DNA of 64,000 nt from Korobacter sp963758505 (GTDB lineage Bacteria; Acidobacteriota; Terriglobia; Terriglobales; Acidobacteriaceae): the NCBI GenBank assembly GCA_963758505.1, contig CAVWVJ010000003.1, positions 248,001 through 312,000 on the forward strand, in the 5' to 3' direction. The position numbers were made by a program, and so were the translations under genes. Within the stretch, counting starts at the first letter, position 1. Each line of letters opens with the position of its first letter. Below the pieces are notes generated by a model that saw only the letters and a program-made list of their open reading frames with translations, ran no database searches and was not told the origin of the DNA. Positions 57,419 to 64,000 of this stretch are shown here, piece after piece.

Positions 57419-57447
57419 CCCATGTCTCGAAAATCGCGAGACATGGG
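57419..57447. repeat. REP-like palindrome beside a RAYT remnant
   Basis: CCCATGTCTCG, seven-base loop, CGAGACATGGG: a perfect 11-bp stem. It lies 12 bases past the RAYT remnant stop, and its CCCATxTCTCG form matches the palindrome at 38,721-38,752. Confidence 0.65.
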
Positions 57448-57506
57448 GCGCCCGCTTTAGGATTTGCCAATGGAGCACCGGTTGCGTAAGTCGCTGATTT
57501 GAAAAT

Positions 57507-57584
57507 TGGTCGGGACGGGCAGATTTGAACTGCCGACCCCTCGCACCCCAAGCGAGTGCTCTACCAGGCTGAGCCACGTCCCGA
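57507..57584 (-). tRNA. tRNA-Pro (anticodon GGG)
   Basis: Minus strand. Acceptor TCGGGAC pairs with GTCCCGA, D arm, anticodon stem CTCGC/GCGAG with loop TTGGGGT (anticodon GGG), T arm with GTTCAAATC. The 3' CCA is encoded (57,507-57,509). No mobile element is visible next to it. Confidence 0.95.
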
Positions 57585-57645
57585 CGGGTCTCTTCCCAAG
57601 GCTGAGAAGAAGGGGTTACACCAAGATTCTACACGACGACCACAG

Positions 57646-57918
57646 CTACTGCGAGGGCGGCACGTACTCCTTCGGCGCCTCGGAACCTTCACCGAAGAAA
57701 AACGCGTCCATCTGCTGCACCAGAAACTCCTGGTGCTCTTTCTTCCACGGCTGCAGCCGGTATTCGTTGAGCAACATCTTCTGGTGCTCGGTCCACTGCT
57801 GCCAGGCTTGCTTGGAAACGTTGTTGTAGATCTTCTGGCCGAGTTCGCTATCGAAGGGAGGTTCGTCGAGCCCCTCCGCTTCGCGGCCTAATTTCACGCA
57901 TTGCACCATGTGCGCCAT
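57646..57918 (-). CDS. yggX: YggX-type Fe(II) trafficking / oxidative damage protection protein
   Basis: 90 residues, the family's normal length. VQCVKLGREAEGLDEPPFDS with the conserved single Cys near residue 7, then GQKIYNNVSKQAWQQWTEHQ and MLLNEYRLQPWKKEHQEFLV, all family landmarks. YggX lowers oxidative damage to Fe-S proteins. Start could be ATG 57918 or the Met three codons later. It lies downstream of RNase R (rnr) on the same strand, separated from it by 15 bases. Confidence 0.93.
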   Translation of the reverse strand: MAHMVQCVKLGREAEGLDEPPFDSELGQKIYNNVSKQAWQQWTEHQKMLLNEYRLQPWKKEHQEFLVQQMDAFFFGEGSEAPKEYVPPSQ

Positions 57919-57933
57919 TTGGAAATTGTAACC

Positions 57934-60459
57934 CTAGCGGGCCTTCCTGTGCCGCCGCTGTGCCTGGGACGGCTCCGGTTCCACCACCGCAAACTGCAAT
58001 TTCCGCTGCATGCGATCGATGCGATCCAGCAGAACGCGCACCTGGTCCCCGAGGGAATAGGTCTTGCGGCTGCGCTCGCCGATGATCTGCTTCGTGTTCT
58101 CGTGATAGTTGAAGCGGTCGCCCTGTAGTGTGTGCAGCGGAACCAACCCTTCGACAAAAAGATCAGTCAACTCTACGAAAAGCCCGTACTTGGTTACGCT
58201 CACGATCAGCGCGGCGAACTCTTCCCCAACGCGCTCCTGCATGAACTTGATCTTCTTCCACTCGAGCAGTTCCCGCTCCGCATCATCGGCCCGCCGCTCG
58301 GACTCGCTCGATTCCTCGGCGATCTGTTTCAGCTGGTCCTCCGGAATCGGACCGTTCAGCGCCGCGCGATGCTCCGCGTGATCTTTCTTTCCTCGCTTGC
58401 GCTCATGACCGTCCGGCTTGCTCCATGGCGAGGGACTGCCCAGTTCATTCACCGCCCCGCCAACCCCGACCGGCACGCCATGGTCATGCTCTTCTGCCTG
58501 GTCCTTCAAAGTTTGCTTGAGGATGCGGTGCACGATCAGGTCGGGATAGCGGCGGATCGGCGAAGTGAAGTGCGTATAGCTCGACGCCGCCAGCGCGAAG
58601 TGTCCCTCATTATGTTCCGAGTAGCGCGCCTGCTTCAGCGAACGCAGCATGAGGTAGCTCAATATCCGCTCTTCCGGCTTGCCTCCGAGTTTCTGCGTCA
58701 GCTTCTGGTACATCCGCGGCGTGATGTGCACCTCTTTCGGGATCTCGATGGGCTGCGCATTGCGTCCGCTGCCGTATCGCGAACGCTTGTCGCTCTTCAG
58801 GTGCACGCGTTCCACCGGCAGGCTGCCGACCCCCAGTGAATAGCCAAAGCTCGCCGCCAGTGTCTCGAACTCATACACGCGCTTGGGATCGGGCTTCTCG
58901 TGGATGCGATACAGCGACGCAATCCTTCGCTCCTCGAGATAGGTGGCAACGCTTTCGTTCGCCGCCAGCATGAACTCCTCGATCAGCCGATTCGCCTCGT
59001 TGCGCTCGGACCGAGTCACGCCCTTCATCAATCCGTTCTCGTCGAACTCGATCATCGGCTCGGGCAGATCGAAGTCGATCGACCCTCGTTTCTGCCGCTT
59101 GCGGTTCAGGATGGCCGCCAGATCCCGCATCAACTCGAAGTTCTCGACCAGCGGCGCGTATCGCTTGCGCAGTTCCGCGTCGCCTTGCAGGATCCCATGC
59201 ACGGCCGTGTAGGTCATCCGTTCCGCCGAGCGGATCACGCCCTCGCTCAACTCGTAGCCGACGATGTCGCCCTGCGGATCGATCTCCATCACGCACGAAA
59301 GCACCAGCCGATCCACTTGAGGCCGTAAGCTGCAAATATCGGTCGAGAGCTCCAGCGGCAGCATTGGCACGGCGCGGTCGGGAAAGTACACCGAGGTCCC
59401 GCGCAGCCGCGCCTCTAGGTCGATGTCCGACTCCTCGGTCACGTAATGCGCCACATCCGCGATGTGCACCTGCAGTTCGAAGTTGCCATTGGGCAAATGC
59501 CGTACCAGCACTGCATCGTCGAAGTCCCGCGCCGTCTCGCCGTCGATGGTCACAATCGGCAGCGAACGATAGTCCCGCCGATGCTTCAGCTCCTTCGCCG
59601 GAATCTCCGGGCTGAACTCGCGCGCCTCGGCCAGCACCTCGGCCGGAAACTCATGCGGCAAATGATGCTTGCGGATCATGATCTCGGTATCGACCCCGAA
59701 ATCATCCTCATATCCCAGGATCTCGACCACCCGCCCGCGCGCGCTCTGGGTCGGCGACGGCCAATCTGTGATCTCGACATTCACCACGAGGTCATCCAGG
59801 TTCGTCCACTCCCGCCGTCGCGCCTCCGTGCCGATCACCCGGTCCTGCTCGACTCTCTTCGCGCGCTTACGGCTCTTCTCGTCACCATCGCCGGCCTCTA
59901 CTCCCGGAGGCCACTCCAGGCCCTTGGGGATCACGATGTCCTGGGTGATCTTCTCGTCGATGGGCTGCACGAAGTTCGAACGATCGCCATAGTGAAAGGT
60001 CCCCACGACTGTCGTATGCGCGCGGTTGAGCGTTCGCAGGATTCTGCCTTCTGCACGTCCGTCTCGTTTATTAGCGACGATCTCTACCAGCACCTCGTCG
60101 CCATGCATGGCCGACCCGATTGCCGGTGGGGGAATGTAGATGTCGCCCTCGATCTTGCTGCGCACCTCCTCGTCCTGCGGCAAAACGAAGCCGTAGCCGT
60201 CGCGGTGCATGCTCAGCTTTCCCGACACCAGGTTCCGGCTGCGCGCTGCCTTCGGCATGGAATAGCGTCCGGCAGCCGCGGTGACCAGTTTGCCGCGCTT
60301 CACCAGCGATTCCAGCCTGCGAGTCAACTGGTCACGGTCCTGTCCACGCAGGCGTAGCTCGCGCACCAACTGCTTGTAATTAGCCGATTGATGAGGTTGC
60401 CGTTCGATGTGTCCGAGGATCTGTTGGTCGTTAAGCATGCTTACGAAAGTTCGATGCAC
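57934..60459 (-). CDS. rnr: Ribonuclease R (RNB family 3'-5' exoribonuclease)
   Basis: 841 residues. Order: N-terminal helix-turn-helix-like part (SANYKQLVRELRLRGQDRDQ), cold-shock domains (GYGFVLPQDEEVRSK; FHYGDRSNFVQPIDEKITQD), the RNB catalytic domain with the Asp cluster DGETARDFDDAV at 306-317 and HIADVAHYVTEESDID, RRYPDLIVHR, and a C-terminal S1 domain (VGEEFAALIVSVTKYGLFVE, about 750-830) with a basic tail. The enzyme degrades structured RNA. A charged loop of about 50 residues (from EEHDHGVPVGVGG to KDHAEHRAALNG) is inserted after the RRYPDL motif, at the end of the RNB domain. Start ATG 60459. Confidence 0.95.
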   Translation of the reverse strand: MHRTFVSMLNDQQILGHIERQPHQSANYKQLVRELRLRGQDRDQLTRRLESLVKRGKLVTAAAGRYSMPKAARSRNLVSGKLSMHRDGYGFVLPQDEEVRSKIEGDIYIPPPAIGSAMHGDEVLVEIVANKRDGRAEGRILRTLNRAHTTVVGTFHYGDRSNFVQPIDEKITQDIVIPKGLEWPPGVEAGDGDEKSRKRAKRVEQDRVIGTEARRREWTNLDDLVVNVEITDWPSPTQSARGRVVEILGYEDDFGVDTEIMIRKHHLPHEFPAEVLAEAREFSPEIPAKELKHRRDYRSLPIVTIDGETARDFDDAVLVRHLPNGNFELQVHIADVAHYVTEESDIDLEARLRGTSVYFPDRAVPMLPLELSTDICSLRPQVDRLVLSCVMEIDPQGDIVGYELSEGVIRSAERMTYTAVHGILQGDAELRKRYAPLVENFELMRDLAAILNRKRQKRGSIDFDLPEPMIEFDENGLMKGVTRSERNEANRLIEEFMLAANESVATYLEERRIASLYRIHEKPDPKRVYEFETLAASFGYSLGVGSLPVERVHLKSDKRSRYGSGRNAQPIEIPKEVHITPRMYQKLTQKLGGKPEERILSYLMLRSLKQARYSEHNEGHFALAASSYTHFTSPIRRYPDLIVHRILKQTLKDQAEEHDHGVPVGVGGAVNELGSPSPWSKPDGHERKRGKKDHAEHRAALNGPIPEDQLKQIAEESSESERRADDAERELLEWKKIKFMQERVGEEFAALIVSVTKYGLFVELTDLFVEGLVPLHTLQGDRFNYHENTKQIIGERSRKTYSLGDQVRVLLDRIDRMQRKLQFAVVEPEPSQAQRRHRKAR

Positions 60460-60741
60460 CTAAGGATTGCTGCGCCCGCCGTGCAAGCTACGGTCTAAAG
60501 CCTAATCCGAAAACTAAGCCTTCGCAGTCTCACATAGTAGGTCGATTTGCTGATATAAGAAATGCCAGAGCTGTTGGAATATTTACATCAGACGCTGGCA
60601 AGTATTCCGGCTTAGCGATTAAACTGGTCGCAAGCACCCGCGAAAATTCAGGACGTTTGGTGTTTCTCGCGATCGTTTTGGTTTGGTCAGCAACGTGCGA
60701 GTGAGAACTCGCTCAACCCCCTGAAAGGATTTCGTTTTCCA

Positions 60742-61263
60742 ATGTGGAAGCCTAACGCTACCGCCCCTGGTACCACCGCCACTCCCGAGCCGGCCCGCCC
60801 GACTCCGTCTCCTGCTCCGTCGGTCTCTTCGTCCAGCATGGAACCCACACCCGCCCCCGCGCCGCGCAATGCCGCGGTCAACACAGCCGAGCAGGCCACC
60901 ATTGGCAAGTCGCTCGTCATCAAGGGCGAGGTTACGGGTTCGGAGTCGCTTTACATCGATGGCCGCGTGGAAGGTTCCATCAACCTTCCCGGCAATCGCG
61001 TCACGGTCGGCCGCAATGGCGTCGTCGCCGCCAACATCAATGCCCGCGAAGTTGTCGTGCTGGGCAAGGTAAAGGGCAACCTCACCGCCAGTGACCGCGT
61101 GGATATCCGCAATGAAGGTTCGCTGACCGGCGATGTTGTCGCACAGCGCATCAGCATTGAAGATGGCGCCTTCTTCAAGGGAGGCATCGACATTCGCAAG
61201 CCTGGCCAGAAGGATGCGGCCTCGGAACCTGCGGCCGTCGCTGCCAGCGCAAAGACCGCGTAA
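60742..61263 (+). CDS. Bactofilin (polymer-forming cytoskeletal protein)
   Basis: 173 residues. A disordered, Pro/Thr/Ser-rich N-terminus (residues 1-45) precedes the bactofilin domain: TIGKSLVIKGEVTGSESLYI, DGRVEGSINLPGNRVTVGRN, AREVVVLGKVKGNLTASDRV, the repeating six-residue turns of a right-handed beta helix. It polymerises into filaments used in cell shape or in positioning envelope proteins. AAAGG lies 15 bases upstream, so translation signals are unremarkable. Followed by a large palindrome and a small zinc-ribbon gene on the same strand. Confidence 0.93.
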   Translation: MWKPNATAPGTTATPEPARPTPSPAPSVSSSSMEPTPAPAPRNAAVNTAEQATIGKSLVIKGEVTGSESLYIDGRVEGSINLPGNRVTVGRNGVVAANINAREVVVLGKVKGNLTASDRVDIRNEGSLTGDVVAQRISIEDGAFFKGGIDIRKPGQKDAASEPAAVAASAKTA

Positions 61264-61278
61264 TCCAACGTTTTGAAT

Positions 61279-61308
61279 CCCGGGGCGGAATGCGAATTCC
61301 GCCCCGGG
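61279..61308 (+). terminator. Perfect 13-bp hairpin after the bactofilin gene
   Basis: CCCGGGGCGGAAT, four-base loop, ATTCCGCCCCGGG. Starts 16 bases after the stop. No T-run follows, so it may weaken rather than end transcription, or protect the mRNA. Confidence 0.5.
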
Positions 61309-61358
61309 TCAACCACCGGTGTGCGCCAGCCTGCGTGGTCGTTCCCCCGAGGTGCACA

Positions 61359-61550
61359 ATGCTACGAAGACTCCTTGATATCGTTTCCTTCGGATGCCAC
61401 CACCGCCGTATTTCCAAGCCTTTCGCGGCGGCGCGCCCATCGCAAGCCTCCGGACAGTGGGACCAGCCGGGTAGCGGACACTACGTCGTTTGCCTGGAAT
61501 GTGGCAAGAAGTTCGGCTACGATTGGTCGCAAATGAAAATGATCCGCTGA
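61359..61550 (+). CDS. Small zinc-ribbon-like protein, 63 aa
   Basis: ATG 61359 has GAGGTG five bases upstream. The protein opens MLRRLLDIVSFGCHHRRISK and ends VVCLECGKKFGYDWSQMKMI. A CxxC in the C-terminal half and a C-H-H near the N-terminus could form one zinc site. I recall similar short proteins in Acidobacteriota but know no function. It follows the bactofilin gene in the same direction. Confidence 0.65.
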   Translation: MLRRLLDIVSFGCHHRRISKPFAAARPSQASGQWDQPGSGHYVVCLECGKKFGYDWSQMKMIR

Positions 61551-61556
61551 CCGGAT

Positions 61557-61583
61557 GGTCATACTGAGCGCAGTCGAAGGACC
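61557..61583. repeat. Diverged relative of the dispersed 30-bp repeat
   Basis: GGTCATACTGAGCGCAGTCG and AAGGACC resemble the repeat at 23,761 and 27,184 in the core GTCATxCTGAGCG, with an insertion. It lies between convergent genes. Confidence 0.45.
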
Positions 61584-61613
61584 CTGCCGCTCCTCCTCTC
61601 TCTCCGCCACGCC

Positions 61614-63243
61614 CTAAACGCCTCCGGTCGTTTCTTCCGCAATTTCGATCGAGGGATCTACTGCTTTCTTTCGCCGCAATGCCTGCGGCAACTCTGACTT
61701 CGTCAGCTTCAATCCCAGAATCACGCACAGAACCCACACCACGGTGGCAAGCAGCAGCGAGAGGACGTCATTGCGTCGCAATCCGGCGACAGGAATGAAT
61801 CGCGCGGCATACCACGCGGCGGCCCCGGCCACCACGGCAGTCCCCATGGCCTTCGACAACTCGCGCCAGTTCAGTTCCGCAGCACGGACCAGCCGCTGAC
61901 GATCGAGCAGGACAACCATCGACAGCGTATTGAGCAAAATGCCGATGTCGGAAGCAATCGCCAGCCCAACCACCCCATGATGGTGGTAGAGCACGTTATA
62001 AATGGGGATGGATGCTGCCGTGATGAGCGTGCTCGCCACCATGGGAGTGAGCGTATTGCCTGCAGCATAGAATGCGCGCGCATACAACGCCTGCGCCGAC
62101 CAGAGCGCTAGCGACAGACGCAAACCAGAAGAAGTAGATCGCGGTTTCCTGCGAATCGTGGAAGTGAAAGCGTCCGCGGCGATAGACCAGGTCGATGATG
62201 GGCAGCGACGCGGCCATCATCCACGCCGTCATCAGCAGGGAAGCCGCCACCAGTTTGTACACCGAGTCGTTCACCAGCCGCGCGAACTCCTGCCGCTTTC
62301 CCTCTCCGAAAAGTCGCGCAAAGAATGGCAGCGAGGCCTGTCCGGTGGCTTGCCCGAGCACCGCGATCGGCACTGCGAACAGTCGCTTGGCGTAATTGAG
62401 ACGCGTAATGTCCCCGGCCCCGTGGCTGGCGAAGAAGCGCAGAATCCAGTCATCGGCGGTGACCAGCGAAACGCCGAGCATCAACGGAATCGATAAACGG
62501 ATCCACTCGCGAAATCCCCGGTCCCTGAAATCGAAGTTGAGACGGAAGCCGATGTTGGTCTTCGCCGCGCCGACTGCATTCACCAGGAAAGGTCCCACGA
62601 AGGCGCCGACCAGAGCACCCATTGCGAGTGACGCGATCCCATACCGGCGGGCGCCGACTACGCCTCCCAGGATGATGAAGATGTTATAGAGAAGAGGGCC
62701 AAAGGCGGGCAGCAGGAACAACCGGCGTGAAAGCAGAACCGCCGAGACCACGCCTCCGACGTAAAAGAAGATCTGCGCCGGCAGGAGGATCCGCGTCAGG
62801 TGCGCGCATAAAGCAACCTGGGCTTCCGTAAAGCCGCGAAAATACGAACGCGTGAAGGCCGTGGTGTAAATCTCGCCCAGCGCGATGAGGACGATCAGGA
62901 TGGTGCTGATGATCGTGATGATGGCTGAAAATGTCTTGCGCGCATCCTCTTCGCGCGATTGCGAAAGAAACCGCGTGTAGATCGAGATGAACGTGATCGA
63001 TGCCGTACCGCCGGCCAGGATGTAATTCAGCCAGTCCGGCAAGGTGAACGCGGCGACGTAGGCGTCAGTTTGCGGGCCTGCTCCAAAGGCCCACGCGATG
63101 TAGGCCTCCCGCACGTATCCGATCACCCGCGAAAGCATCACCGCCGACATCAGCAGGAGCGTTGCGGAGAACGCGCTGTGTTGATGGGACGGACGGAGCG
63201 CGCGAACCGCACGGCTGAAAAAACTGGTGGACGGAGCAGACAT
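61614..63243 (-). CDS. murJ: MurJ/MviN-type lipid II flippase, interrupted by one frameshift
   Basis: The frame from ATG 63243 gives the first 12 or so helices of a MurJ-type protein (SAVMLSRVIGYVREAYIAWA, VGGVVSAVLLSRRLFLLPAF, GDITRLNYAKRLFAVPIAVL, ASLPFFARLFGEGKRQEFAR). At about 62,125 the pattern moves to another frame (SLALWSAQALYARAFYAAGN) and runs on to 61,614 with the last helices (AGAAAWYAARFIPVAGLRR). Total about 540 residues, normal length. MurJ is essential for cell wall synthesis, so a single indel here is either a sequencing error or means a second copy exists. MOP-family relatives are not excluded. Confidence 0.8.
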
Positions 63244-63356
63244 TCATGGCGATTCTACATGGCCTCCTCGGACTCGCCCGGCTGACATCCGAACAGGAGT
63301 GCTCCACTGGTAAAATCAAGTTACATCCCGGATTCGCATAGAAAGCTTACGCAAAG

Positions 63357-63911
63357 ATGATTCATCCCTGGCACGACATCAGCCCCGGCGAACACGTCCC
63401 GCAGGATTGCAATGCGGTCATCGAAATTCCCTTTGGATCGAGCGTGAAGTACGAGCTCGACAAGCAGAGCGGCATGATCAGGCTCGATCGTGTGCTGTAT
63501 TCGGCAGCCTACTATCCGGCGAACTATGGGTTCATCCCGCAGACGCTCGCGGAAGACGATGATCCGCTCGATGTTCTCGTCTTTTGCCAGGAGCCGGTGG
63601 TCCCCCTGACCATCATCCAGGCGCGTACGATCGGATTGATGACGATGATCGATGGCGGCAAGCCGGACCATAAGATCATCGCCGTGGCGACGCATGACCC
63701 CGAGTTCAACTCCTACAGAGAAGCAAGTGAAATGCCCGGACACCGGCTGCAAATGCTGCGGCGTTTCTTCCAGGACTACAAGGTTCTCGAAGGCAAAGAG
63801 GTCGAGGTCGACGAGTTTCAGCCATCGGCAGCCGCCTTCCCCATTGTGGAAGACGCGCTCGCCCGATACAGCAAACAACGGCGCAAAGGCTTCAGCAAAA
63901 CAAGCCTCTAA
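63357..63911 (+). CDS. ppa: Inorganic pyrophosphatase (soluble, class I)
   Basis: 184 residues. Family I residues are in place: EIPFGSSVKYELDKQSGMIR, YYPANYGFIPQTLAEDDDPL (signature D-D-P-L-D region with the metal-binding Asp), VLVFCQEPV, and DGGKPDHKIIAVATHD. It hydrolyses PPi and so drives biosynthesis. Start ATG 63357. It is divergent from the murJ-type gene; the remaining bases to the window end show no further gene. Confidence 0.93.
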   Translation: MIHPWHDISPGEHVPQDCNAVIEIPFGSSVKYELDKQSGMIRLDRVLYSAAYYPANYGFIPQTLAEDDDPLDVLVFCQEPVVPLTIIQARTIGLMTMIDGGKPDHKIIAVATHDPEFNSYREASEMPGHRLQMLRRFFQDYKVLEGKEVEVDEFQPSAAAFPIVEDALARYSKQRRKGFSKTSL

Positions 63912-64000
63912 ACATCGCAGCCTTGGTAGCGGCGCTTGCCTGCGGGGAAGAGGACTTGCTGCCGTCTATTTCAATTACGATGTGACAGCCATGGCACTCA

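Overview
The window suggests a soil-type Acidobacteriota genome (Terriglobia, Koribacter-like) carrying an integrated and partly decayed mobile element. The host assignment is inference. It rests on the protein families (S55-peptidase-like secreted protein, VWA protein with a weak MIDAS, Ser/Thr kinase with TPR repeats, Ig/IPT lipoprotein, Tat-exported ferritin-like pair), on GC-rich third codon positions in the host part, and on short dispersed repeats of types I associate with this group: two 30-bp copies beginning TGTCATCCTGAGCG, hairpins with a CTTCAG core, and GTGGGTGCCCCAT elements.

Region 1, about 1-18,640, is the mobile element; its left end lies outside the window. Base composition is visibly more AT-rich than the rest. 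From the left it holds a partial AIPR-type phage-defence gene, small hypotheticals, a broken nuclease, a broken secreted MACPF-like protein, a wrecked tyrosine recombinase, two intact zinc-ribbon membrane proteins, a shredded FG-GAP protein, a nuclease with an in-frame TGA, and a broken winged-helix-type protein. The right third is a plasmid- or satellite-like replication module: a Prim-Pol/ATPase replicase, a small acidic protein, a ParB-HTH-DNA methyltransferase fusion, an excisionase-like HTH protein and a tyrosine integrase with one frameshift. The element ends inside a tRNA-Thr(CGU) gene, of which only the 5' half (18,638-18,675) remains here.

Region 2, about 18,700-37,560, is host core: conserved hypothetical, acyl-CoA dehydrogenase, cNMP/DUF1003 membrane protein, MerR-TPR regulator, VWA protein, S55-like protein and beta-propeller protein, Kup potassium transporter, a membrane methyltransferase, a LolC/LolD-type ABC exporter and ClpC.

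Region 3, about 37,560-53,400: a RAYT transposase remnant, SRPBCC protein, secreted hypothetical, outer-membrane barrel next to an Amt ammonium channel, a giant surface lipoprotein, a kinase-TPR receptor, a GAF-PAS sensor and two tandem ferritin-like exported proteins.

Region 4, about 53,400-64,000: a cluster of small enzymes and stress proteins (EVE, DinB, DUF1801), an ArsR-VOC-(truncated ArsR)-SRPBCC operon, a second RAYT remnant with a REP-like palindrome, tRNA-Pro(GGG), YggX, RNase R, bactofilin, a small zinc-ribbon protein, MurJ (one frameshift) and inorganic pyrophosphatase.

Disrupted reading frames are concentrated in Region 1: at least eight loci there, against murJ and three repeat- or duplication-derived remnants in the 45 kb of host DNA. 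This argues that most breaks in the element reflect real decay, although single indels such as those in the integrase and murJ could be sequencing errors.
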